A stretch of DNA of 64,000 nt from Parasedimentitalea huanghaiensis (lineage in GTDB: Bacteria > Pseudomonadota > Alphaproteobacteria > Rhodobacterales > Rhodobacteraceae). A program made the translations under genes and the position numbers. The notes beneath the pieces were generated by a model that saw nothing but the letters and a program-made list of their open reading frames with translations, did not search any database and was not told the DNA's origin. Location: assembly GCF_009753675.1 (NCBI RefSeq), contig NZ_WQLV01000001.1, forward strand, positions 186,001 to 250,000, read 5' to 3'. Positions 7,981-16,498 of this stretch are shown here, piece after piece; within the stretch, counting starts at the first letter, position 1; each line of letters begins with the position of its first letter.

Positions 7981-10398
7981 CTAACCTCGCATTCGCGACC
8001 CATCTGCATCGAACAGTGGGGCGGAGATCAATACCGCAGGATGCATTTTCCCGAGAATTTCAATTTCAACCTTCAGCCCTTCGACTACGTTCCCAACCGG
8101 AACAAAACCAAGCGCGATCGATTTTTCTGCGTGATGTGAATATCCGCCAGACGTACAGAACCCAACAACCTTGCCGTCCAGCCAGATCGGTTCATAAGCC
8201 ACAACGTCAGCATTATCCACACTAACTTCAAACGCGCAAAGCTTACGAGCAGGGCCCGCATCTCGCTCGGCCTCAGCCGCCGCGCGGCCGATGAATGGAG
8301 TGTCTTTTTTGAACGAAATAAAACGGTCTAATCCAGTCTCAGCAGCTGTGTAGTCTGGTGAGTACTCTCGGAGCCAAGAGCCAAAAAACTTGTCCAAACG
8401 AAGGCTCATCATCGCCCGCATGCCAAAGGGTTTCATTCCCAGTGGTTGTCCTTCCCTCCACAACACCGACCAAAGCGCGCGCAGGCTGGGTAGGTCGCAG
8501 AATATTTCATATCCCAAGTCCCCGGTGTAACTGACACGTTGTACGATACAGTCCGCCATGCCGACGCTAAGCTGGCGCACATCCATAAATTTCATATCCG
8601 AGATGTCCTGACGGGTGCAGGCCTGTAAGACGTCGCGCGCGTTTGGACCTGCAATTTGAAATCCGCTGCGGGTATCCGATATATTTTCGATGTTCACCCC
8701 GTCATCAAGGTTCTTCAAGAACCAGCGCCAGTGATAGGCCTGAGATCCGTAAGACGCTGTCAGTTGGAATTCTTCCTCATTCAGGCAAGAGATCGTGAAA
8801 TCGCCTATCAACCGACCTCTGGCTGAGAGCATAGGCGTCAGAGACAGGCGGCCAACTTTGGGCACCCGACCAGCCATGATCCGATCAAGCCACGTCCGGG
8901 CATTTGCGCCAGTTACGCGATATTTTCCAAAATTGTGCAGTTCGTTAATACCTACTGCATTTCGGACAGCTGCAACTTCACGGGCGGCGGCGTCAAATGC
9001 ATTAGAGCGACGGAAGCTGGGCGTCTCGTAGCGTGGTTCGTCTCCAGCTGCGAAATAGTTGGCGACCTCAAGCCCATACTGTGCCCCCCAAACGGCCCCC
9101 ATGCCTTCAAAGATGTCGTACATAGGTGTGGTGCGAAATGGACGCGCCGCTGGCAGTTCTTCGTTTGGATAAGACACGGAGAAGCGTGTCTGGTAGTTTT
9201 CAATCACCTTGGGACGGGTATAGCCGGGGGTAATCCAGTCACCAAAACGTGCACAGTCCATCGCAAATGTGTCACGTTCCGTTTCGCCTTCGACCATCCA
9301 TTGCGCCAGCATCAGACCAACACCACCGCCTTGGCTAAAGCCGGCCATTACAGCGCAGGCGGACCAATAGTTTCGCATTCCGGGAACAGGGCCAACCAAT
9401 GGGTTTCCGTCAGGTGCAAAAGTGAAAGGGCCGTGGATCACAGATTTTACCCCAGCCGTTTCCAGCGCAGGAAACCGTTTGTAAGCAAAGGCAATTGAGT
9501 CTTCAATCTTATCAAAATCATCCTGCAGTAGTTCATGCCCGAAATCCCAAGGTGTGCCATCCACAGCCCAGGGTTTACAGGGTTGTTCATAAAACCCGAT
9601 ACACAGACCACGCCCCTCTTGTCGTAGGTAACTTTCTCCGGCCGGGTCCATCACATGTGGATGTTCGCCTCCAGCGTCGATGATATCTGCAATCATTGGC
9701 ACCTCGTCGGTGACGATGTACTGGTGCTCCATTGGGTGAAGAGGGAAATAGACCCCGGCCATTGCGCCAACTTCACGCGCCCAAAGCCCACCTGCGTTGA
9801 CCACGTGTTCGGCGTGAATTGTCCCTTTGTCAGTGACCACATCCCAAGTCCCATCTGCACGTTGGTTGGTCTCGATCACTTTGCAATGCGTTTCGATTGT
9901 TGCTCCGCCGAGGCGTGCAGCTTTGGCATAGGCATGGGTGGTGCCCGAAGGGTCTAGGTGGCCATCCAATGGATCGTAGAGGCCACCAAGAATGCCATCT
10001 GTGTTTGTGACTGGTGCGAACTTCTTAATCTCTTCGGGGGTGACAATTTCAGTTTCCAACCCCATGAACCGATGTTTGGCACGTTCTGCCTTGAGCATGT
10101 CAAAGCGTTCCTGATTGTCTGCTAGTGTGATGCCGCCCACATGATGTAAACCACAGGACATGCCGGTGATCTCCTCCAGCTCGCGGTATAGTTTGATCGT
10201 ATACCCCTGCAGCGCCGCCATGTTGGTGTCACCGTTCAATGTGTGAAAACCACCAGCTGCATGCCATGTTGATCCGGAGGTCAGCTCCGACCGTTCAAGC
10301 AGCACGACATCTGACCAGCCCAGTTTTGTCAGGTGGTAAAGAACCGAACAGCCGACAACTCCACCGCCAATGACGGCCACTCGCGTGGTGGTTTTCAT
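7981..10398 (-). CDS. FAD-dependent oxidoreductase with GcvT domain (dimethylglycine/sarcosine dehydrogenase type)
   Basis: The 805-residue product has an N-terminal DAO-type FAD domain (AVIGGGVVGCSVLYHL at about residues 8-23) and the STWHAAG motif, whose histidine carries covalently bound FAD in dimethylglycine and sarcosine dehydrogenases. The second half, from about residue 400, is a GcvT/aminomethyltransferase-like folate domain. Enzymes of this build oxidatively demethylate N-methylglycines and pass the one-carbon unit to tetrahydrofolate. The exact substrate cannot be read; Roseobacter genomes carry many paralogues. Glycine from such a reaction could feed the nearby bhc pathway, but this is inference. 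The start at 10398 places the FAD motif at the N terminus and has a GGGAG site; the frame is open to 10476. Confidence 0.82.
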   Translation of the reverse strand: MKTTTRVAVIGGGVVGCSVLYHLTKLGWSDVVLLERSELTSGSTWHAAGGFHTLNGDTNMAALQGYTIKLYRELEEITGMSCGLHHVGGITLADNQERFDMLKAERAKHRFMGLETEIVTPEEIKKFAPVTNTDGILGGLYDPLDGHLDPSGTTHAYAKAARLGGATIETHCKVIETNQRADGTWDVVTDKGTIHAEHVVNAGGLWAREVGAMAGVYFPLHPMEHQYIVTDEVPMIADIIDAGGEHPHVMDPAGESYLRQEGRGLCIGFYEQPCKPWAVDGTPWDFGHELLQDDFDKIEDSIAFAYKRFPALETAGVKSVIHGPFTFAPDGNPLVGPVPGMRNYWSACAVMAGFSQGGGVGLMLAQWMVEGETERDTFAMDCARFGDWITPGYTRPKVIENYQTRFSVSYPNEELPAARPFRTTPMYDIFEGMGAVWGAQYGLEVANYFAAGDEPRYETPSFRRSNAFDAAAREVAAVRNAVGINELHNFGKYRVTGANARTWLDRIMAGRVPKVGRLSLTPMLSARGRLIGDFTISCLNEEEFQLTASYGSQAYHWRWFLKNLDDGVNIENISDTRSGFQIAGPNARDVLQACTRQDISDMKFMDVRQLSVGMADCIVQRVSYTGDLGYEIFCDLPSLRALWSVLWREGQPLGMKPFGMRAMMSLRLDKFFGSWLREYSPDYTAAETGLDRFISFKKDTPFIGRAAAEAERDAGPARKLCAFEVSVDNADVVAYEPIWLDGKVVGFCTSGGYSHHAEKSIALGFVPVGNVVEGLKVEIEILGKMHPAVLISAPLFDADGSRMRG

Positions 10399-10702
10399 CC
10401 CTAATCTCCCAAAATATCTCCTTTGGATATTCTGGACATATGTGAACAGTAATCCAATCAAAAAACGACCACCCATGTCGCCAAAGGATCTAAAGCGAAA
10501 ACTGTAGTTCGGTCAGGAGTGTGAAAAGGTATGTGTGGATCAGGAGCAACATTACTTGTAGGGCAGCCATCGAAGTTGGGAAGGCTACCAATTTGTATTG
10601 ATGATAGCCTTCTTAGCGCGAACCATAACAGGTGGCGCAAGTGGCCAGCACAGCTAATGCACTCAATTTACGAGCAGCTTCTCGAAGTAGGTCGGGCCCC
10701 TG
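10399..10702. other. Intergenic region with no supported gene
   Basis: About 300 bases between the flavoenzyme gene and the end of the CBS-domain gene, both read leftward. It should hold the promoter of the flavoenzyme gene. Short open frames on both strands lack ribosome-binding sites and recognisable protein features. I see no strong terminator hairpin. Confidence 0.45.
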
Positions 10703-12013
10703 TCACAACAGGGGACGAATTTTAATTCCAGTAACCCTATTTCCGGCCCGGTCGGTCACTTCGAAACGAAACCCATGAAACGAAAAGACCTGACCTATGG
10801 TGGGAATCATCTGCGCCTCGTGAATGACCAGACCCGCTACGGTGTTCGCTTCGTCGTCCGGGAGAGTCCATTCGGTTGCGCGGTTCAGGTCCCGGATAGT
10901 CATGGCACCATCTACCAGAAAATTGCCATCTGCAGTTTTCTCAACAGGCGTTTCGGTTGCCGTGTCAAATTCGTCGGTGATCTCACCAACGATTTCTTCC
11001 AATATGTCCTCTAGGGTTATTAACCCCTGCAACGATCCGTATTCATCTACGACCAACGCAAAATGCGCTCTTTGTCGTAGGAACTGGCGCATTTGGTCGT
11101 CTAGCGTCGTTGTTTCAGGAATAAAGTAAGGAGGCTTGGCGACACCAGAAATCTGAAAATCGCGAAGGGCAGCTGCGTCCCCTTCCGGGCCGCCAATCTT
11201 GGTGTACATCTCGCGCAATAGGTCTTTGGCGTGGACAACTCCAATAATGTTTTCAGGCTCGTCCCGGAATAACGGCAAACGTGTATAGGGGGAATTAAGG
11301 CATTGTTCCAATATTGCATGGGGGTCATTTGCCGCATCGATCATTTCGATCTTGGAGCGGTGTAACATGATTTCGTCCACCGCCCGTTCAGATAGGTCTA
11401 ATGCGCCCAGAATTCGGTCACGGTCTTCCTTTTCGACAACACCTTCAGAGTGACCAAGTTGCAAAGCTCCTGCGATCTCTTCCCGAACCGCAAGAACGTT
11501 GCTGTTGGGGTCAATTTTGACTCCAAAAAGCTGAAGGACACCACGAACAAGCAACCTTACTGCACTGACAAATGGCGCCAGCACTGTAACCAACACAGCT
11601 ATTATTGGTGCAACCCGCGCTGCTGCCTTTTCTGCGTTTGATATAGCATAGGTTTTGGGCAGGACTTCGGCAAACACCAGCACCAGCAATGTCATCACCA
11701 AAGTGGCCACTGCGACACCGCTTTCACCAAATGCACGGGTGAACATGGCGGTCGCCAGGGAGGCTGCCAAAATGTTGACGAGGTTATTGCCCAGTAGCAC
11801 TGAACCGATCAAACGCTCAGTGTCGTCGGTAACATTCAGCGCTCTTTGTGCCCCACGGGACCCTTTGTCTGCCTGCGATCGTAACTTACCCCGTGAAGCC
11901 GCCGTCAAAGCGGTTTCGGAGCCCGAGAAGAAGGCAGAAAGAACCAACAGCAAAAGAATGATGCTAGCGCTAATCCAGAAAGCGCTGTCCAGAACGGTCG
12001 ATGGGGTGTCCAT
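10703..12013 (-). CDS. CNNM/CorC-HlyC family membrane protein with CBS domains
   Basis: The 436-residue product has the full layout of the HlyC/CorC (CNNM) family. An N-terminal DUF21 membrane domain comes first, with about four hydrophobic segments in residues 10-165 and the conserved FSGSETALTA. A tandem CBS pair follows (about residues 205-340, including YGSLQGLITLEDILEEIVGEI). The CorC_HlyC C-terminal domain ends the protein. Relatives act in magnesium or cobalt efflux and in membrane damage resistance; older names such as hemolysin are misleading. The gene lies just beyond the 5'-to-3' end of xerD with a 64-base gap. The transport substrate is not shown by sequence. Confidence 0.85.
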   Translation of the reverse strand: MDTPSTVLDSAFWISASIILLLLVLSAFFSGSETALTAASRGKLRSQADKGSRGAQRALNVTDDTERLIGSVLLGNNLVNILAASLATAMFTRAFGESGVAVATLVMTLLVLVFAEVLPKTYAISNAEKAAARVAPIIAVLVTVLAPFVSAVRLLVRGVLQLFGVKIDPNSNVLAVREEIAGALQLGHSEGVVEKEDRDRILGALDLSERAVDEIMLHRSKIEMIDAANDPHAILEQCLNSPYTRLPLFRDEPENIIGVVHAKDLLREMYTKIGGPEGDAAALRDFQISGVAKPPYFIPETTTLDDQMRQFLRQRAHFALVVDEYGSLQGLITLEDILEEIVGEITDEFDTATETPVEKTADGNFLVDGAMTIRDLNRATEWTLPDDEANTVAGLVIHEAQMIPTIGQVFSFHGFRFEVTDRAGNRVTGIKIRPLL

Positions 12014-12077
12014 GTAAGATCCAAGTTTATTCGATACAGGATAAGGTTATGGTGGGCGGTAAGAGAGTATTCAAGCG

Positions 12078-13034
12078 CTATGGATCTGTATCATCGTCTT
12101 CGTTTTGCGCTAGTGGGTGATGTTGAAGCACCAGCTCGCTAAGCCGGGCATCTAACACGTGGGTGTAAATTTCGGTTGTCGCAATATCAGAATGCCCCAA
12201 CAAGGTCTGAATCGCTCTCAAATCAGCGCCATTGGCCAGTAGGTGAGTGGCAAAGGCATGGCGCAGCGTATGTGGTGTAACCTTTTCTGGAGCGATGCCT
12301 CCAGTCACGGCCAGTTCCTTGATCAGCTGGTAGAACCAGTGTCGGGTGAAGTGGCCAGCCTTGCCCCGTGATGGGAACAAAAAGGGAGAGCTGGCTTGTC
12401 CTAAAGTTGTCCGTTCATCATTTGTGTCATCCCGTTCAACCAACCAAGCGGCCAGTGCTTCACGAGCAGGGGGAGATAACGGTACCATGCGCTCTTTTCC
12501 ACCTTTGCCGCTGATCAACAGCATACGTGGATCACCGCGCGCGGCTGAGACGGGCAAGGAGACAAGTTCGGTTACCCGCATACCTGTGGCGTAGAGAAGT
12601 TCCATCAGGCAAGTGTTGCGCAATCTGTCTGCTGGGGTGCGGCCGGTTTGGCGCGCCGCATTTAAGAGCCGGTCTACTTCGAGCACTTCCAGCGTTTTTG
12701 GCAGACGTTTTTCCCGGCCAGGACCGCGGATCTGAACTGCGGGATTATCACTGCGCCAGCCCTCTTCAAATGCAAACCGATAGATTTGTTTGACCGCCGA
12801 CAACCGCCGGGCGCGGGTAGATTTTGCTAACCCTTGTGCATCGCAGTCAATTAAATAGGCCTCGATGTCTTCACGTGTGGTTGTTGCAACATCAACGTTC
12901 GTGCGGTCCATCCATGCGGCAAAATCTTTGAGATCCCGACCGTAGGCTAACAGTGTATTGCGTGACGCCCCCAGTTCGGCTGCCTGAGCATCCAGAAAAG
13001 TGGATATCCATTGATAAACATCTCGTGGAGCCAT
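12078..13034 (-). CDS. xerD: Site-specific tyrosine recombinase XerD
   Basis: The 318-residue product has an N-terminal SAM-like DNA-binding domain (to about residue 105) and a tyrosine-recombinase catalytic domain. All catalytic residues are visible: R153 in ATGMRVTEL, K177 in SGKGGKER, H255 and R258 in HTLRH, H281 in LLGHSD and the nucleophile Y290. Length and residues fit XerD, which with XerC resolves chromosome dimers at dif. It starts one base after the stop of the secreted-protein gene upstream, so the two are co-transcribed. The conserved place beside aroK argues for the housekeeping recombinase, not a mobile-element integrase. Confidence 0.9.
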   Translation of the reverse strand: MAPRDVYQWISTFLDAQAAELGASRNTLLAYGRDLKDFAAWMDRTNVDVATTTREDIEAYLIDCDAQGLAKSTRARRLSAVKQIYRFAFEEGWRSDNPAVQIRGPGREKRLPKTLEVLEVDRLLNAARQTGRTPADRLRNTCLMELLYATGMRVTELVSLPVSAARGDPRMLLISGKGGKERMVPLSPPAREALAAWLVERDDTNDERTTLGQASSPFLFPSRGKAGHFTRHWFYQLIKELAVTGGIAPEKVTPHTLRHAFATHLLANGADLRAIQTLLGHSDIATTEIYTHVLDARLSELVLQHHPLAQNEDDDTDP

Positions 13035-13035
13035 T

Positions 13036-14565
13036 TTAGCCTCGATCCAACAGCATCAACTGTAAGGCGGCGCGCCGTGCGGTGTCTTCCAGCCCGATGG
13101 CCCTAAAGGTGGTAAGGGCTGCGCTTAGATCTGACAGATTTCCAGCTGCGCCTTGTTCAAACAAAAACATACTGTTCAAAATGGCTTCGCCCAACTGGCC
13201 GCTTTCCAACAAACGTTGCAGGTCGTCAGGTGGAGAAGCTTCTTCGGAAAATCCGTCTTCAATGGCCTGTTCTAGCGCAGAAGTGGCAGCAACACGATTT
13301 GGCGTTCCCTTTGCCAAGGCAGAAAGAAACCTATTTTTGCGGCTGTCTTGTGGCAGAGTCAAAGCTGCCGTCTCATATGACGGTGATAGCAATCGAACGC
13401 GCCAAGCCAAGTCGGCGACGTCACCGCTAAGTTGGACCTTGGAAAGTTGCTCTGAGAACAGATCAGCAAAGGCAACTTCGATGCGGGCTTCTGACATCGC
13501 TTGCCAGACGCCGGGCAAGGTTTTTGCCACGGCATCTGGGCTGGTTGTATTTAAAGCTGTTTCAAAACGCTGTAAGGCAGCAACCCGGTCCCAAATACCA
13601 CCGGATGCGGCAGGTAGTCGATCCGTGTAGAGTCCCAACAGTTGATTCGGATTCAACGCGCTGATGCGTGTAAGTCGTTCTGCGGCCTCTAATTGAGCCT
13701 TCCAACCTGCAACATCTCGTAGATCTGCAGCCGAAAAAGCGCGAGGTAAGGGCGCAGTGGGCAGTCGCTCACCTATGGTTTCAAACAGGCGGAATGTAAG
13801 AGGATCTGGATGTTGCGGACGAGGTAGGGGCGGGGCCAGTTCAAAAACGTCTGGGCTCAAAAAGCGATCTAATAAGTCCATTTTGGCTTTGGGCAGCAAA
13901 TCTAGCGCATGAACGGCCTCTAGCGTAAGCGCTGCAGTTTGCCAGTCACCGCGGCGCGCAGCACAGAAAATACGAGCTTCATACTTTGGCGACAAATAGG
14001 GCTTTGCAGTTAGGGCTGCGCAGGCGCGATCCTCGTCGCCAGTCAGCAGAGTAGCATCAAACCAGCGCTGAAAACGGGCGATGCTTTGGGCTGGACCTGC
14101 TTGTTCGGCAAGTGCCTGGGCTGGGTCGGTTGCTCCCAATTGCATCAGCCGGTCGAGCCGTGCCAGCAAGAGCTGATCCCCAGTCCCACTGGGGGGGCGG
14201 GTTTCTGACAACAGCAACGTAAACAAGAGCGATTGCATTGCCGGGTTGTCTTGCACAGAAATTTGGCTAATCAGTCGGGAGAGGGTGCTGGGTCTGCTTC
14301 CACGCCATAGATCAACCGGCAACCCTGTTGCGGAGGGTGACACCAGTCCGATAGGTGTCACCAGTGCTTCCAGCGGGGTCACAATGATCTGTGGCTGCAA
14401 GGCTGAACCGGTGACCGGAGGCTCCAGCAACACTGTACCCGGCAGATTGTTGGTTGTCGTGGTCTGCTGCAGCCAACCGATAGCCGACAGTGGATCAGCA
14501 ACAACCGCACCGGTGGCAAGGCAAAACACTGCAGCCAGTGGCAGGAGGGCCTGCTTAATTGGCAT
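13036..14565 (-). CDS. Secreted protein of unknown function (conserved beside xerD and aroK)
   Basis: I do not recognise a named family. The 509-residue product starts with a clear Sec signal peptide (ALLPLAAVFCLATGAVVA, cleavage probably before DP at about residue 24) and is then mainly alpha-helical and rich in leucine and alanine, with a look of helical repeats. Two cysteine-containing segments (about residues 185-205) could form a disulfide. It is probably periplasmic. It overlaps by 11 bases the 49-codon gene upstream and is followed after one base by xerD, so the three form a tightly packed operon. This placement recurs in Rhodobacterales to my knowledge. Confidence 0.7.
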   Translation of the reverse strand: MPIKQALLPLAAVFCLATGAVVADPLSAIGWLQQTTTTNNLPGTVLLEPPVTGSALQPQIIVTPLEALVTPIGLVSPSATGLPVDLWRGSRPSTLSRLISQISVQDNPAMQSLLFTLLLSETRPPSGTGDQLLLARLDRLMQLGATDPAQALAEQAGPAQSIARFQRWFDATLLTGDEDRACAALTAKPYLSPKYEARIFCAARRGDWQTAALTLEAVHALDLLPKAKMDLLDRFLSPDVFELAPPLPRPQHPDPLTFRLFETIGERLPTAPLPRAFSAADLRDVAGWKAQLEAAERLTRISALNPNQLLGLYTDRLPAASGGIWDRVAALQRFETALNTTSPDAVAKTLPGVWQAMSEARIEVAFADLFSEQLSKVQLSGDVADLAWRVRLLSPSYETAALTLPQDSRKNRFLSALAKGTPNRVAATSALEQAIEDGFSEEASPPDDLQRLLESGQLGEAILNSMFLFEQGAAGNLSDLSAALTTFRAIGLEDTARRAALQLMLLDRG

Positions 14566-14704
14566 CCAAAATCACCGGTTTTCGTACTTCTGCAGTGGGC
14601 GCACTAAAATCTGCCCCAAACCAAGGCCCAACATATGCATAGGCAATTAGCCCAATTCCGCATAAAATAATTATAATAAACAGGTACTTGAGTATTCGAC
14701 CCAT
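14555..14704 (-). CDS. Small single-span membrane protein (49 residues)
   Basis: This short gene starts at ATG 14704 and ends with TAA at 14555-14557, overlapping the start of the next gene by 11 bases, which suggests translational coupling. The product has one hydrophobic segment at about residues 7-25 (YLFIIIILCGIGLIAYAY) followed by a short polar tail ending in VILDAN. It has no domain I can name. It is the first gene of the run leading into the secreted protein and xerD and is divergent from aroK, with about 80 bases between the two starts. A structural or accessory role for the secreted protein is possible but only inferred. Confidence 0.65.
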   Translation of the reverse strand: MGRILKYLFIIIILCGIGLIAYAYVGPWFGADFSAPTAEVRKPVILDAN

Positions 14705-14786
14705 AGCAATCTCTCTGCCCCTCTTCTTGGTGTTTTGCTCAAGTTATATATGGCCTTTTCAACAAGATCACGTCATTCACTAGAGA

Positions 14787-15377
14787 ATGAGCGAAAATGA
14801 GCAAAAACCTAGATCTGAGATAGCGGACCTCGTTCCCGGACAGCTGAAAAAAACCATTGTAATGGTAGGCATGATGGGGGCAGGGAAGACTGCTGTGGGC
14901 CGGGCATTGGCCGCACGGTTGAATGTGCCGTTCCTGGACAGTGACCACGAAATCGAATCTGCCGCCAATCTGACGATTCCCGAGATATTTGCGCGCGATG
15001 GTGAACCCTTTTTTCGCCAAAAAGAACGCCAAGTTATCAACAGATTGTTAGAAAAAGAACGCGGTGTTCTGTCTACTGGTGGCGGCGCCTTTTTGTCGGA
15101 AGAAAATCGACGGATCATAACCAGCGGCGGTGTTTCTGTCTGGCTTCAAGCCGACCTTCAAGTGCTTTGGAACCGGGTGAAACACCGCGATACTCGTCCA
15201 TTGCTGCGTACTGAGAACCCCTACGCAACGCTGCGATCGCTTTATGATGCGCGGGTGCCGCTTTACGCCTTAGCCGATCTGCAAGTGGTTTCCGATGGAC
15301 GCGCTTCAATTGAAACCATGGTTGACCGGGTGTTGCAGTCTTTGCGAGCTCGACCCGATGTATTGGAATGGAAATGA
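14787..15377 (+). CDS. aroK: Shikimate kinase
   Basis: The 196-residue product carries the P-loop GMMGAGKTAVG (about residues 28-38), the shikimate-binding SDHEIE aspartate and the GGGAF motif, and the lid arginine region DTRPLL. It phosphorylates shikimate at the 3-hydroxyl with ATP in the chorismate pathway. The roughly 20-residue N-terminal extension before the P-loop is typical of alphaproteobacterial AroK. aroB follows with overlapping reading frames, as in most bacteria of the group. Confidence 0.93.
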   Translation: MSENEQKPRSEIADLVPGQLKKTIVMVGMMGAGKTAVGRALAARLNVPFLDSDHEIESAANLTIPEIFARDGEPFFRQKERQVINRLLEKERGVLSTGGGAFLSEENRRIITSGGVSVWLQADLQVLWNRVKHRDTRPLLRTENPYATLRSLYDARVPLYALADLQVVSDGRASIETMVDRVLQSLRARPDVLEWK

Positions 15378-16486
15378 TGGAAAAGACAGTACACGTTGAT
15401 CTGGGAGACCGCTCTTATGACGTCGTTATTGGTCCGGGACTGTTGGAGCAGGTCGGAGAAAGGGTCACCCCATTTCTGACGCGCCAACGGGTTGTCGTGG
15501 TCAGTGACGAAAATGTTGCAGGGTTGCATCTGGAAACATTGCGCACAGGATTTGCAAGTGCTGGGATCGAAATGGAAATCCTGGCCTTGCCTCCAGGAGA
15601 AGCCACAAAGGGCTGGCCGCAATTCAGTCGTACCGTTGAATGGTTATTGGAGCAAAAAGTCGAACGTGGAGATATCGTCGTTGCATTTGGCGGTGGTGTG
15701 ATCGGTGATCTGGTCGGTTTTGCGGCGGCTGTACTGCGCCGAGGTGTGCGCTTTGTCCAGATCCCGACATCCCTGCTGGCTCAGGTCGACAGCTCAGTTG
15801 GGGGGAAGACTGGTATCAATGCGCCGCAGGGCAAAAACCTTATTGGCGCGTTTCATCAACCGTCGTTGGTGTTGGCTGATACGAGTGTTTTGGGCTCTTT
15901 GACGCAACGTGATTTTCTGGCCGGATACGGCGAGGTGGTTAAATATGGAATGCTTGGGGACTCTGGGTTCTTTCAGTGGTTGGAACAAAATGGCCCAGTA
16001 TTGGCTGCAGGTGATATGGCCACACGGGTTGAGGCAGTAACGCGCTCGGTTCAGATGAAGGCCGATATCGTATCGCGAGACGAAACCGAGCAGGGGGACC
16101 GGGCGCTGTTGAACCTGGGTCACACATTCTGTCACGCACTGGAAGCTGCTACCGGGTATTCAGACCGACTTTTGCACGGTGAAGGCGTGGCCATTGGCTG
16201 TGCGCTGGCTTTTGAATTGTCAGCGCGAATGGGACTGTGCAGTCAGGAAGACCCAAGTCGCGTACGTGCCCACCTTAAAGCAATGGGGATGAAGACTGAT
16301 CTAGGCGATATTTCTGGCGAATTGCCTGATGCGGCGACGCTTGTCGAGCTCATGGCACAGGACAAGAAAGTTGTCGCCGGGAAGTTGAACTTCATTCTCG
16401 CCAGAGGGATTGGCGAAGCGTTTGTTACTGCAAATGTGCCACCCGAGGCCGTTCTGGCCGTTTTGCAGGATGCCCTGGAAAGGTAA
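15368..16486 (+). CDS. aroB: 3-dehydroquinate synthase
   Basis: The product, up to 372 residues, is a standard AroB. It shows the NAD-binding GGGVIGDLVGFAA segment, the QIPTSLLAQVDSSVGGKTG block and metal ligands in GHTFCHALE. It converts DAHP to 3-dehydroquinate, the second step of the shikimate pathway, two steps before aroK acts. Three ATG codons (15368, 15374, 15377) compete; the second overlaps the aroK stop as ATGA and the third has GGAA upstream, so the true N terminus may be two or three residues shorter. It converges on the chemoreceptor gene with 12 bases between stops and no clear terminator. Confidence 0.93.
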   Translation: MEMMEKTVHVDLGDRSYDVVIGPGLLEQVGERVTPFLTRQRVVVVSDENVAGLHLETLRTGFASAGIEMEILALPPGEATKGWPQFSRTVEWLLEQKVERGDIVVAFGGGVIGDLVGFAAAVLRRGVRFVQIPTSLLAQVDSSVGGKTGINAPQGKNLIGAFHQPSLVLADTSVLGSLTQRDFLAGYGEVVKYGMLGDSGFFQWLEQNGPVLAAGDMATRVEAVTRSVQMKADIVSRDETEQGDRALLNLGHTFCHALEAATGYSDRLLHGEGVAIGCALAFELSARMGLCSQEDPSRVRAHLKAMGMKTDLGDISGELPDAATLVELMAQDKKVVAGKLNFILARGIGEAFVTANVPPEAVLAVLQDALER

Positions 16487-16498
16487 CGTACCGGGTTA

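Noticed and set aside
10458-10725. Short frames on both strands between the flavoenzyme and CBS-protein genes
   Set aside because: They overlap flanking genes, lack ribosome-binding sites and have no protein-like pattern.
12078-13034. Tyrosine recombinase as sign of an integrated element
   Set aside because: Length, catalytic residues and the aroK-adjacent position fit housekeeping XerD; no attachment repeats, tRNA or phage genes are nearby.
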